Source of the DNA: Prevotellaceae bacterium
GTDB lineage: Bacteria > Bacteroidota > Bacteroidia > Bacteroidales > Bacteroidaceae
Length of the DNA stretch: 64,000 bases
Assembly: GCA_028723525.1 (NCBI GenBank)
Contig: JAQYET010000069.1
Span: 100,753 to 164,752 of the forward strand
Direction: 5' to 3'
Under the pieces are notes generated by a model. That model did no database searches. It was not told the DNA's origin and saw only the letters and a list, made by a program, of their open reading frames with translations. The position numbers and the translations under genes are program-made. Each line of letters starts with the position of its first letter. Position 1 is the first letter of the stretch. Positions 55,121-63,843 of this stretch are shown here, in pieces.

Positions 55121-55188
55121 TACGCAAGTAAATTGCAATATAATTTACTGTAAATAAAACGAATATAAAGTTTTTAAGGAACGACTAT

Positions 55189-55232
55189 GTAAAATCGGCG
55201 AAATTATAAATCAAAATCGGCGAATTTACACG
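55189..55232. repeat. 22-bp repeat cluster F (2 units)
   Basis: Units at 55189-55210 and 55211-55232 in the same phase as the other clusters. No third or fourth unit can be seen on either side. It sits between the IS and the end of the 55285 gene. Confidence 0.8.
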
Positions 55233-55284
55233 CTGATAGTTGGTCGGTTGCCTGAGGTTTTCCGGCTTTTTGGAACGCAAAAGT

Positions 55285-56094
55285 TTATCTTTTCTTCAGG
55301 CTTTCTATCGATGCTTCCAACATTCCGCGTGACATCTTGTCGGAAGTTTTTGAAATCATCTCGTCGATAACATCCTTAACGATACTCACTTCGGCATCAC
55401 TGAGACAACCCGACTCCTTGCACAGGTTATAGATGTGTGATATATAACTGTTGGCATAGACGCCTTTCGGGTTTTTCATGAAGTTGTCACGGAACAGTCC
55501 GAACCGCATAAACCAGTTTTCCGAGTTGTTTTCGACGTTCTTACCCATAGGTTTTATGGAAAAGCCTTCCAGTATCTTCTGCTTTGCTTTCTTTGGAATA
55601 CGGGCGTAGGATATAATGATGCGCCCCTCCACAGCATCGTTTTCAGGCTCGTTCCACTCCACGGCGTAGGCATATCTGAACTCCTTGTTTGCCTCATCAA
55701 TGAAGTTAACGTTGACGTAGTTGGCATACTGCAGACCTATGGCGATGCTCTCCATGTCGTTATACATCACGCTCCGCCGCTTGTAATCTGTATCATTGGA
55801 TACCGCGCTCTCCCAATATTCGGAATACGCTTCCTCGCTGTCGCTGCGTATGGCAGACTTCAACTCGTCTATCAGTTTGATGTCGCCCGCTTTGATGGTG
55901 AACGTGTAGGTGTCGAGTGTTCCCACCAACTGCTTCGTCATTGGGTCGCGTGTCTTGGAGTGCGACTCCTTCATCTGCACCTTATTGTTGCCTATAAAAC
56001 TGTCCAATGCGCGCTTAATGTTCTGCTGCGCAAGCATCGCCTGCGGCATGAGAAGCAGGCAAAGACCGATTGCTAATGTTCTTAACTGTTTCAT
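55285..56094 (-). CDS. exported hypothetical protein of the ECF sigma operon
   Basis: 269 residues. Signal peptide MKQLRTLAIGLCLLLMPQAMLAQ, then a soluble domain with no motif I recognise (ALDSFIGNNKVQMKESHSK, YAVEWNEPENDAVEGRIIISY). It starts within the last bases of the anti-sigma-like gene (overlap 4 bases), so it is the third gene of the sigma operon and probably an envelope target or sensor of that system. Confidence 0.7.
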   Translation of the reverse strand: MKQLRTLAIGLCLLLMPQAMLAQQNIKRALDSFIGNNKVQMKESHSKTRDPMTKQLVGTLDTYTFTIKAGDIKLIDELKSAIRSDSEEAYSEYWESAVSNDTDYKRRSVMYNDMESIAIGLQYANYVNVNFIDEANKEFRYAYAVEWNEPENDAVEGRIIISYARIPKKAKQKILEGFSIKPMGKNVENNSENWFMRFGLFRDNFMKNPKGVYANSYISHIYNLCKESGCLSDAEVSIVKDVIDEMISKTSDKMSRGMLEASIESLKKR

Positions 56095-56771
56095 AACTCT
56101 GTGATTATTTGGTTGTTATTGTCTGTAAATTCAATGCTGCCATCCTCCATATATGCTGCGCTGTAGCCCATTGTCTCCATCTGCGAAACCACCAGCCGGC
56201 GTTTCATTTCGAGCATATCCTCCTCCATTTTCTGCAGTTCGTCGTTCAGTCTGCGGTTCTCTTCCATGAGTCTTTTTATGCTCTCCTCTGCCGTTATGCC
56301 GTCTGCGATGTTACTGCCTGCCTGTTGTCTTTGGCGCGTTGCGGGTGTTGCGGTCTTTGCTTCTGCCGTTTCCGTCACCGCTGCCATGCCTTCCGTTGGC
56401 TGCGATATGTTCGTTGCGCCGCCCTTTTCGCTGCTCTTTTGTTCCGTCTTCGCCTGCACTGCTACCGTTTCCGTTGCTCCTTGCGGCGTGGTTTTCAGCA
56501 TTGTGAAGGTGATGACTGCCAGCAATGCCACAGATGCAGCGGCAATCCACCATATCATCGCCGGCTTTCGGCGCCTCGTTTCCTCCTTTTCCGCACCGTA
56601 TGCCGTGCCGCAGCCTAACAGACGGAGCATCTCCTTATAGTCAGCCCAACAGTCAGGCACATCGTCGCGGCGGAAATATCGCGCCAGCAAACGTTCCTCT
56701 TCGAGCGTCGTCTTGCCGTCCATGAACTTCTCCAGCAATACCTCCATGTCTTTTCCTGAACCTGTTTTCAT
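56091..56771 (-). CDS. anti-sigma-like single-pass membrane protein
   Basis: 226 residues from ATG 56771 (MKTGSGKDMEVLLEKFMDG). The cytoplasmic N-terminal 65 residues (LEEERLLARYFRRDDVPD) resemble the short anti-sigma domains found next to Bacteroidetes ECF factors. One membrane helix at about 71-92 (PAMIWWIAAASVALLAVITF), then a Thr/Ala-rich stretch and a coiled coil (about 160-195, ENRRLNDELQKMEEDMLEMK). The start overlaps the sigma gene stop by 4 bases. Role inferred from position and topology. Confidence 0.75.
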   Translation of the reverse strand: MKTGSGKDMEVLLEKFMDGKTTLEEERLLARYFRRDDVPDCWADYKEMLRLLGCGTAYGAEKEETRRRKPAMIWWIAAASVALLAVITFTMLKTTPQGATETVAVQAKTEQKSSEKGGATNISQPTEGMAAVTETAEAKTATPATRQRQQAGSNIADGITAEESIKRLMEENRRLNDELQKMEEDMLEMKRRLVVSQMETMGYSAAYMEDGSIEFTDNNNQIITEL

Positions 56772-57268
56772 CTCCTGTTCCTCCTTCTTATTTCTTCGAG
56801 TAGCGAATGGCGGGCGCGCGACAGCAGCGTAGATACCGATGACACCGTGATGCCCAACCGCTTTGCAATGTCCTCGTGGCTCAACTGTTCGTCGTGTCGC
56901 ATGCGCAGTATGGCGTGCTGTGTGGTTGGCAGTTGTTCCAATTTCCTCATCAGCCACTGCTCCTCCTCGTCGGCTTCTATCCGCTCTGCCGGCGTTTTGG
57001 CAGGCGAAGACAAGTCGCGTTGACGGTCGTCGAGTGTCACGGTGCGCTCCCGTCGTTTGCGGTCGATGCTCATGTTCCGCGCCATTATCGCTGCAAGGTT
57101 CTCCGTCTTGCCCCTTTCGTCGAGTTCGTTGCGCATCTGCCATAGCCTCAGCATCACCTCTTGGGCAATGTCTTCAGCCTCGGCACGCCCCATTCCGAGA
57201 CTCATGCCCACCTGCAAGGCTCTCTTTCGCAGCCCCATCGCCAACTTTTCGTATGCTTTTATCTCCAT
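56768..57268 (-). CDS. ECF sigma-70 factor
   Basis: 166 residues from ATG 57268 (MEIKAYEKLAMGLRKR); the frame extends to an earlier ATG at 57304. Sigma region 2 at about 15-80 (RAEAEDIAQEVMLRLWQ, AAIMARNMSIDRKRR) and region 4 at about 110-160 (LEQLPTTQHAILRMRHDEQLS to RLGITVSSVSTLLSRAR) with the helix-turn-helix. It heads a three-gene operon with the membrane and exported proteins, the usual arrangement for envelope-responsive ECF systems. No promoter is clear upstream, between it and the CRISPR array. Confidence 0.9.
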   Translation of the reverse strand: MEIKAYEKLAMGLRKRALQVGMSLGMGRAEAEDIAQEVMLRLWQMRNELDERGKTENLAAIMARNMSIDRKRRERTVTLDDRQRDLSSPAKTPAERIEADEEEQWLMRKLEQLPTTQHAILRMRHDEQLSHEDIAKRLGITVSSVSTLLSRARHSLLEEIRRRNRR

Positions 57269-57346
57269 TGCTGTAAATATAACGCATCCCACCCGGATTA
57301 TCAAACACGTTTAACATAAAATAACTCTTGCCAATTTAGTCCTATT

Positions 57347-58899
57347 ATTTTAATCCTTGTTATAATGGATATTATGTACATCCACTTCGCTGTTGGGAGT
57401 GTGACCGATTGCGTTTTAATCCTTGTTATAATGGATATTATGTACATCAACTCATGCGCTACGATGGCAAGAAGTACGGTTTTAATCCTTGTTATAATGG
57501 ATATTATGTACATCCTGATAGGCAATGGCATGGAATGGTAATCAGTTTTAATCCTTGTTATAATGGATATTATGTACATCAGGCTTCCTGAGATAGATTT
57601 GCATCAGCAGGTTTTAATCCTTGTTATAATGGATATTATGTACATCCCGTGCGCGTATTACTCACGAAGGAACGTAGTTTTAATCCTTGTTATAATGGAT
57701 ATTATGTACATCTTGGTGGAAATATTTCAATAGAATTCGGTGGTTTTAATCCTTGTTAAACTGTATATTATGAACATCTGGTAAACTTGAATAAAAACGA
57801 CGCTGTAAGTTTTAATCCTTGTTATAATGGATATTATGTACATCCGTGACCGTGACGACCATGTTACGGTGTATGTTTTAATCCTTGTTATAATGGATAT
57901 TATGTACATCAGTGTACCTATAGGGGTCATCCCATATTTCGTTTTAATCCTTGTTATAATGGATATTATGTACATCAGCAACGCTCCCCATGTGCCAAGG
58001 TCGCTCGTTTTAATCCTTGTTATAATGGATATTATGTACATCGGTACAGAGGAAAGCCACGAGTGGGACGGCGTTTTAATCCTTGTTATAATGGATATTA
58101 TGTACATCAGTACCACAAGCAACTAACGGCGCAGTTCAGTTTTAATCCTTGTTATAATGGATATTATGTACATCTGCCAAGTTCCACACCTCCCCAGCCA
58201 CGAGTTTTAATCCTTGTTATAATGGATATTATGTACATCGCTGCTTTACGTTACCACCTTTAACCACCTGTTTTAATCCTTGTTATAATGGATATTATGT
58301 ACATCAGCCTTGCTCTGTACCTCCTTGTCGAAAAAGTTTTAATCCTTGTTATAATGGATATTATGTACATCCTCCAGTGCTTCAGACCTCTCAGCGACAT
58401 GGTTTTAATCCTTGTTATAATGGATATTATGTACATCACGAGGTGTTGGAAAACCGCATGGTCGATGGTTTTAATCCTTGTTATAATGGATATTATGTAC
58501 ATCGCCTTGCGTGTGTTTGTGTCATACTCTCCCGTTTTAATCCTTGTTATAATGGATATTATGTACATCCAAAGTCGCCACTACCCTCGCATACCTTCTG
58601 TTTTAATCCTTGTTATAATGGATATTATGTACATCACGTCGAAGATACGCCCCCTACAGAAAGGAGTTTTAATCCTTGTTATAATGGATATTATGTACAT
58701 CTGATATGTGCAAGAAGTGTTTGAATTTCCGGTTTTAATCCTTGTTATAATGGATATTATGTACATCCCAATCACCTGGATTATAACCGAGAGATAGGTT
58801 TTAATCCTTGTTATAATGGATATTATGTACATCATGGCTAAAATAGTTTTATTTGAAGAAAGCGTTTTAATCCTTGTTATAATGGATATTATGTACATC
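57347..58899 (-). CRISPR. CRISPR array, 24 repeats of 36 bp, 23 spacers
   Basis: On the plus strand each repeat starts GTTTTAATCC, has CTTGTTATAATGG in the middle and ends ATTATGTACATC. Repeats begin at 57347, 57413, 57479, 57545, 57611, 57677, 57743, 57809, 57875, 57941, 58007, 58073, 58139, 58204, 58270, 58336, 58402, 58468, 58534, 58600, 58666, 58732, 58798 and 58864. All spacers are 30 bp except one of 29 (58175-58203). Read on the minus strand the repeat ends GGATTAAAAC, the usual AAAC handle, so transcription is leftward like the cas genes and the leader is to the right. The leftmost repeat has one change at its outer base, as expected of the terminal repeat. The repeat at 57743 has four changes. 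Confidence 0.98.
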
Positions 58900-59156
58900 T
58901 TGTTTTGTATAAGCATGTGTTTTACAGACGATTATTTGCTGTTATTCGTCTGTAAAACACGCGCTTTTAGTGATTGTAAGGGTCTTTTCATCGTATTTTT
59001 TGTTTCTATTATCATAAAGTTGTCAAAGAACTACTATGTCTGAACATGCCTTTCGGTTCAGGGTGTTACGCCTATTACAAAAACAAACCACGGCGTGCCG
59101 GACAATCGGACATAATCTGTCAATGTTCTAATGACCGATTTGGTGATAAGAGATTA
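58900..59156 (-). promoter_or_regulatory. putative CRISPR leader
   Basis: 257 bases between the array and the Csx2-like gene stop. Contains the perfect inverted repeat GTGTTTTACAGACG (58917-58930) / CGTCTGTAAAACAC (58947-58960), 17 bases from the leader-proximal repeat, and an A/T-rich middle. I see no clear TAnnTTTG promoter on the minus strand. The right part holds the element at 59101-59140. The inverted repeat could instead terminate the cas transcript, but no T-run follows it on the minus strand. Confidence 0.55.
59101..59140 (-). repeat. 40-bp element, right copy of an inverted pair
   Basis: Reverse complement resembles 53886-53925 at about 32 of 40 positions. It ends 16 bases before the stop of the Csx2-like gene. 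Confidence 0.55.
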
Positions 59157-60473
59157 TCATTTCTTATCATAGTATTTTATATAATAATCCACATGCTTTT
59201 TAAGTTCTTCGATTATTGTAGCTGAACTTTTGCTCGCCTTATTATTGTTCTGCGACTTGTCGATATTGTGCGCTATAGTGTTGCGTATGTTTTGCAAAAC
59301 CCAGTATTTCTGTATGTATTCCTTTTCGAATGTTTTGAATATTTTGTCGTGTATCTCTATTCTGTAATCATAATCTGCCGTACTTTCTACTTCTCTTTTC
59401 TTTTTATAATCCTTGTGCAAGGCACCCTTCACGAAGTCGCGAATATCCTTATCGGTGTGTTTTTTAATGTCTGCGGCTTCGCAAAACGATGTCAGTAGCC
59501 CCTCGCAGAGCGTTATTGCGGCAGAGCCATAGTTGTGACATTCTAAGTGCCATTGTGCAAGTTTTATCTGAAAGAGGGAGTCTTTGAGGTCTGTTCCGTT
59601 GAAACGTTTCGTGAAACCGTTAACTACCGGCTTGACGATGAGTTTTGCAAACTCCGGCATTCCCTCCTTATCCCACTTCGTTTTATTCAGTTTGTCCACC
59701 TGTTCTCTCATGTCGGCGATCATGTTGAGGTTGTTTGTCTCGGCGAAATTCAGGAGTTTTCCGGCTATTTCCTTGTTCCCCGACTCATTGATAAGTTTCG
59801 AAATCTTGTATGTGTTGCCAAATTCCGAGAAGCTGTATGCCCCCGAAATCCATTCATACACATCCATGAGGCTTTTCATTTCCACCACAGGAGTCTTGTC
59901 TCCGAGTTCTTCGCTTGCCTCAAACATTCCGTATGATATGCTTTCAATCTTTATGTTTCGCCTGCTTACATTTGAGATATATGCCATGCAGTTCATGATA
60001 TAGATTGGCAGGGAGCGGAAAGAGTGGGTTATATCCAAGTATATTTCATCTCCGGTGTTGAGCATTCCCTCGATAGAGAATATCTTCTTTATGTTATATC
60101 GTATCTCCTCTTCGGTGATGCCATATTTAATCATTACCACGCGCGAACCGTTCCCGATGGCATTCTCAACAGCCTTTACGTATTCGGCGGGGAAGTCGTC
60201 GGGGTTGGAGTGTGCGTTCTGTTTTTCGCAAATTCCACCGATGTCCCAGTACATTGGGTCGTGTTCAATGTCTCCTTTGAAGTTCCGGTACACCTCTTCC
60301 CACATTGATTTTGTCGTGCCTATTAGTATAAGTTTGTCTATGTTGTGGTATTCCTTCAGTGCTTTGGCTATGAACGTGGTCTCGATTACTGTCTCGTCTT
60401 TTGGAAACATGTATTTTGCCGGACGATATTCGCGGTTCTTTGCGTGTCCGATGAATGATATTAGTACTTTCAT
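59157..60473 (-). CDS. CARF-HEPN CRISPR ribonuclease, TM1812/Csx2-like
   Basis: 438 residues. N-terminal CARF-like Rossmann domain (MKVLISFIGHAKNREYRPA, LILIGTTKSMWEEV, DEIYLDITHSFRSLPIYIMN), the last phrase being typical of the TIGR02221 family. The C-terminal HEPN domain carries the catalytic R-x4-H as RNTIAH (R397, H402). In type III systems such proteins are activated by cyclic oligoadenylate made by Cas10 and cleave RNA non-specifically. It lies 36 bases downstream of csm5, in the place often taken by csm6, and is transcribed with the csm genes toward the array. Ligand ring size is unknown. Confidence 0.9.
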   Translation of the reverse strand: MKVLISFIGHAKNREYRPAKYMFPKDETVIETTFIAKALKEYHNIDKLILIGTTKSMWEEVYRNFKGDIEHDPMYWDIGGICEKQNAHSNPDDFPAEYVKAVENAIGNGSRVVMIKYGITEEEIRYNIKKIFSIEGMLNTGDEIYLDITHSFRSLPIYIMNCMAYISNVSRRNIKIESISYGMFEASEELGDKTPVVEMKSLMDVYEWISGAYSFSEFGNTYKISKLINESGNKEIAGKLLNFAETNNLNMIADMREQVDKLNKTKWDKEGMPEFAKLIVKPVVNGFTKRFNGTDLKDSLFQIKLAQWHLECHNYGSAAITLCEGLLTSFCEAADIKKHTDKDIRDFVKGALHKDYKKKREVESTADYDYRIEIHDKIFKTFEKEYIQKYWVLQNIRNTIAHNIDKSQNNNKASKSSATIIEELKKHVDYYIKYYDKK

Positions 60474-60509
60474 ATATTTGTATTTGTTATTGTTAAATGA
60501 TGGGGTTGT

Positions 60510-62159
60510 TTATTTGCTTTGTAACAAGCACTCAGTAAGTTCCGACCTCCACTCTTCTCCGATAACGCCTATTATGCCGTTCTTTTCCTTCGATATCTTC
60601 TTTTGTTCCTTGCCCGGCAACATCCTTATGGCGTCAATCAGTGCGTCGAACTCTGTTCTGCCGAAGGTGTGGTTGTCGGTTTTCATCCATTTCTTCGTGG
60701 TGCCGAGCAGGTTGCCCAACGACTTCACTCCCTTTATTGCTTCGCATAACGGTTTTCTGAATTTGTTTTCCGACTCCTCGCGAAGTTTGTTTGCGGCATC
60801 TTGAATTTCAGCATCCTTTGCGGCTTTACACTGATTGAAGAGTTCGGTGTGTGCCTTGCCATTCGGCAGTACTTTTCCTGCCTCGCCCGATTTCTCCATT
60901 GCCTTGTCCCACTCTTTGTTTTTCATCAGCCTCTTTGTCTCCGCAATGAATTCGGCATATTCGCGCTCCATTATCTCGCGTTTTTTCTTTTCCTCGATTT
61001 TCTTCTTGTCGAGTTCGGTTTTCGTTTCTTCGATATTGGCTCTGTTTATGTTGCCAGCCTCGTCTGTGGATATTGCTTTCAGTTTTGCAAATCCCATGAG
61101 TTGCAGTTTGCCGTTGTGCTCTGCCACCCGTCGCGACTTATATTTCACCTTCCCGTCTGCCCCTTTCTTGTTCTCCCAAACTCCGGTGTTGATGAAGTCT
61201 TGATACTGATAGTTGCCGGTGATGGAGTGAAACCCTGCTCCGGCAGACATCTTTATGATGCAGTATGAGTTGTCTTTGGGTATCATTGCGATGAGTTCGT
61301 TGAGGAAATCGATTATTTCTTCAGTACGGTCTGCACTGTTGTAATATTCGAAAAACTCTATCTCGTTGATCAGATACGCCCTCGTTGCATTGTTGATTGC
61401 CTCGAAGAGTTTTTCCAAACCACCCTCAAGAAGCATTGTTTTCTTTCCCTCGTGGCTGATGCTGCCCTTCTTTTTCAGGCGCAGAAGGTCATATTCGGTC
61501 TTTTTCAGGTCGATTGTTCCTGCGCCTTTAGTTCCCGGTTTCACACATTCATATAATGTATTGAAGCCATACGGCGAGTAATGGCTGTTGGTGTTATCAA
61601 CTCCGTGTTTCCACCCTCCATACCATTCGTCATCGTAATTGTCTTTCATAAGATTGAACAACTTGCTGTTCACAAGAACCGTTGAAGACATAATTATGTC
61701 GCCCACATTGATGAAGCGCATGAAGTCGGTGCCCTCTTTCAGTGAGCCATACACCGAAGCAAAGTCTTTTTCTCTCTCCCTGATATGGTTGAACAGTGCC
61801 GAGCGTATCGCGCCTTTCAGCGAGCTGCCGGGCACTATGGGCTTGTTCTTCAGTTTCGTGCGCATGAACGACTTTATCTTGTTTGACGTGTCTGCAGGTG
61901 CTTGGAAAACAAACCGTGTCACTTCGGGCAGTTTGTTCCCTATTATCTGCGATAGTCCTTTGTCGTTTCCGGTCTGAAAATAACTTTCCAGCCTGTTCAA
62001 GTCGATGCCGTTTTCTAACATCCTGTCGATGTCGAGGACATGCACCTTGTTGTCTTTCTTCACGAAGTCGATACCCGGATACCAGTCGTTCTCGTCTCCT
62101 GCGCATACCGACAACGGAGAGATAACCTCAAACTCTATGTTATATCGTCTTTCTGTCAT
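60510..62159 (-). CDS. csm5: type III-A effector subunit Csm5, with long C-terminal extension
   Basis: 549 residues. RAMP-type N-terminal part: FEVISPLSVCAGDENDWYPG and the glycine-rich PGSSLKGAIRSALFNHI near residue 92, FLINVGD-like FMRFINVGDIIMSSTVLV, then AGAGFHSITGNYQYQDF near 305. Csm5 caps the 3' side of the crRNA in the Csm complex and helps recruit maturation nucleases. The family usually ends near 350-400 residues; here about 150 more follow, charged and helical (TKTELDKKKIEEKKKREIME and later). The start overlaps the csm4 stop by 4 bases. Confidence 0.9.
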   Translation of the reverse strand: MTERRYNIEFEVISPLSVCAGDENDWYPGIDFVKKDNKVHVLDIDRMLENGIDLNRLESYFQTGNDKGLSQIIGNKLPEVTRFVFQAPADTSNKIKSFMRTKLKNKPIVPGSSLKGAIRSALFNHIREREKDFASVYGSLKEGTDFMRFINVGDIIMSSTVLVNSKLFNLMKDNYDDEWYGGWKHGVDNTNSHYSPYGFNTLYECVKPGTKGAGTIDLKKTEYDLLRLKKKGSISHEGKKTMLLEGGLEKLFEAINNATRAYLINEIEFFEYYNSADRTEEIIDFLNELIAMIPKDNSYCIIKMSAGAGFHSITGNYQYQDFINTGVWENKKGADGKVKYKSRRVAEHNGKLQLMGFAKLKAISTDEAGNINRANIEETKTELDKKKIEEKKKREIMEREYAEFIAETKRLMKNKEWDKAMEKSGEAGKVLPNGKAHTELFNQCKAAKDAEIQDAANKLREESENKFRKPLCEAIKGVKSLGNLLGTTKKWMKTDNHTFGRTEFDALIDAIRMLPGKEQKKISKEKNGIIGVIGEEWRSELTECLLQSK

Positions 62160-63178
62160 AAGCCATCGTTAAGTTTTATCGGCAATGTTATTGCCTTTCC
62201 GCATCTCCATACATGGTGATTGAAGGCTGTGCCGTTATTGATTTTTGGCGTGAGGTCTGCTGTTTTTCCTATCTTTCCACCGTCGAAGCCGTCGGGTTTA
62301 GAGAACACCGAGCCCGGCACGAAGCCGTAGATGACATTCTTTCGGTATCTGTTGAACGGATATGTCGTTATCCACCCGCCCCGCCGCATCACCTCGTAGG
62401 CGGCATGTTCGCCGTCGAGCATCTGCCTCAACTGCGACTCCGACTCTGGGAAAAACATCGACAGATTGAGCAGATAACGGCAGTCGCAGTCCGGTTGGTC
62501 TATCGTCATTGTTCCCGAAGAGTATTCGAATAGTCCGTAACCCACGTTTCTGTCGGTTCCGATACCCTCTACTGCGAGGATGTTCAGTGCCGTCTCAAGC
62601 AGTGATGTGTTGCCGGTGGCGATGAAGTACAGTCCGGAGAAGTCTTTGAATGTAATCCTGTCAACATAGTATGGCAGCGCATCCTTATCCCCGGTTCGGC
62701 TCTCTATCTTCACCCTTTGGCATGTTTCCGATGTCATGAAGTCGGCAGGCATGTCGTTACTGCATATATACTCTCCTTGTATTTGTGAGAAGATATTGTC
62801 CTTCTCGTCGTCAAATTTTCTCCCGGAGAGAACTTCGCCGTATCGTTTGCTGTCTATCCATTTCACTTTCTTCACCTTCTTCATCAGCGATATGTCTGCA
62901 TGCTCCACAAGTTTTGCATTTAGCGGAACCGGCAGGAACAGCACCGGAGACAGGCTTTTATCCTTCTGATAGAAAGGAAAGAGGCTGCTCAGACAGAAGC
63001 CAAGGTCGCCGTTATCCGGAATGTCGTGCCCGGTTTTTGCCAGACATGACATCAACGCAGAGTACATAGTGTCTGACTGTATCGACTTCAGACTCGTACT
63101 GCTGTCATCACGCTGGTCGCTTATGTGAAGCGGCGAGGTGAAATGAAGTTTATATATCTTATATTCTGACATAGGCAA
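62156..63178 (-). CDS. csm4: type III-A effector subunit Csm4
   Basis: 340 residues; start at ATG 63178 or the in-frame ATG 63172 (MSEYKIYKL). Csm4 marks: YKLHFTSPLHISDQ, SDTMYSALMSCLAKTG, a lysine-rich KKVKKVKWIDSKRYGEVL segment, and near the C-terminal half VEGIGTDRNVGYGLFEYS, the G-x-G-x-G-like RAMP loop. Csm4 holds the crRNA 5' handle and contacts Cas10. It begins 8 bases after the csm3 stop and overlaps csm5 by 4 bases. Confidence 0.92.
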   Translation of the reverse strand: MPMSEYKIYKLHFTSPLHISDQRDDSSTSLKSIQSDTMYSALMSCLAKTGHDIPDNGDLGFCLSSLFPFYQKDKSLSPVLFLPVPLNAKLVEHADISLMKKVKKVKWIDSKRYGEVLSGRKFDDEKDNIFSQIQGEYICSNDMPADFMTSETCQRVKIESRTGDKDALPYYVDRITFKDFSGLYFIATGNTSLLETALNILAVEGIGTDRNVGYGLFEYSSGTMTIDQPDCDCRYLLNLSMFFPESESQLRQMLDGEHAAYEVMRRGGWITTYPFNRYRKNVIYGFVPGSVFSKPDGFDGGKIGKTADLTPKINNGTAFNHHVWRCGKAITLPIKLNDGL

Positions 63179-63186
63179 GGGTGCTG

Positions 63187-63843
63187 TTATGCTTTCCAGT
63201 TGTTTGCTTCGGAGAGTTCATCCCAATACATTTCGCCGAACTTTATTTGTCCGTATCCACGCGAACCTGAACCTCCGATGTAGTCGTTTTCTATCAAGCT
63301 CATTCCCTTGTTGAATAAATCGAGCATCTCTTGTTCGTTGTCATCGTCCCAGATGTTGATGATGAACTCTGCATTGAACACCGCCCCGGCCGGCACTCGC
63401 TCTATCTGTCGTAGATTATTTGCCACGCCCTGCACTCTGTCTATTGTGTTTTCGAACTTGTTTTCGGTGTAAGGCATGTCGAGACTTTCGCACTCGATAA
63501 GTTGCTTTACAGACTCTTCGGTGAGCATGGCATCCCTTACTATCAGTTTCGATGGCAGTGTGCCACTGTCGTTTTTGTTACCATTTTCTGTTATTCCGAA
63601 CAGGTTGTTCACCTCACTATTTAAGCCTATTTCCGGCGACCCGGCAACTTGTTCGAGCAGGCAGCGCATCTTGCCTTTCAGCGAACTTCCGGGAATGTAT
63701 GGTTGATTGCCTTTGCTTGCCAGTTTAATCACGGGAATATCGATGCCGCCGATTTCCACATTATCTTTGCTTCCACCGATATGCAGTCCGGTGATGAGCG
63801 TTATCGTTGTGCGTATCCTTATTTTCTTTGTTAATTGTTTCAT
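63187..63843 (-). CDS. csm3: type III-A effector subunit Csm3 (target RNA cleavage)
   Basis: 218 residues from ATG 63843 (MKQLTKKIRIRTTITL); upstream in-frame ATGs at 63852 and 63879 are less likely. ITGLHIGGSKDNVEIGGID holds the conserved Asp (GGID) that cuts target RNA at 6-nt intervals, and QPYIPGSSLKGKMRCLLEQ is the RAMP glycine-rich loop. YIGGSGSRGYGQIKF is the C-terminal G-rich motif. Csm3 forms the repeated backbone of the complex. Because the Asp is kept, RNA cleavage is probably active. Confidence 0.95.
   Translation of the reverse strand: MKQLTKKIRIRTTITLITGLHIGGSKDNVEIGGIDIPVIKLASKGNQPYIPGSSLKGKMRCLLEQVAGSPEIGLNSEVNNLFGITENGNKNDSGTLPSKLIVRDAMLTEESVKQLIECESLDMPYTENKFENTIDRVQGVANNLRQIERVPAGAVFNAEFIINIWDDDNEQEMLDLFNKGMSLIENDYIGGSGSRGYGQIKFGEMYWDELSEANNWKA

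Noticed and set aside
57301-58916. Open frames on both strands across the array (MYIISIITRIKT and ILVIMDIMYI repeats)
   Set aside because: The 66-base period is a multiple of three, so the repeat stays open in frame; these are not genes.
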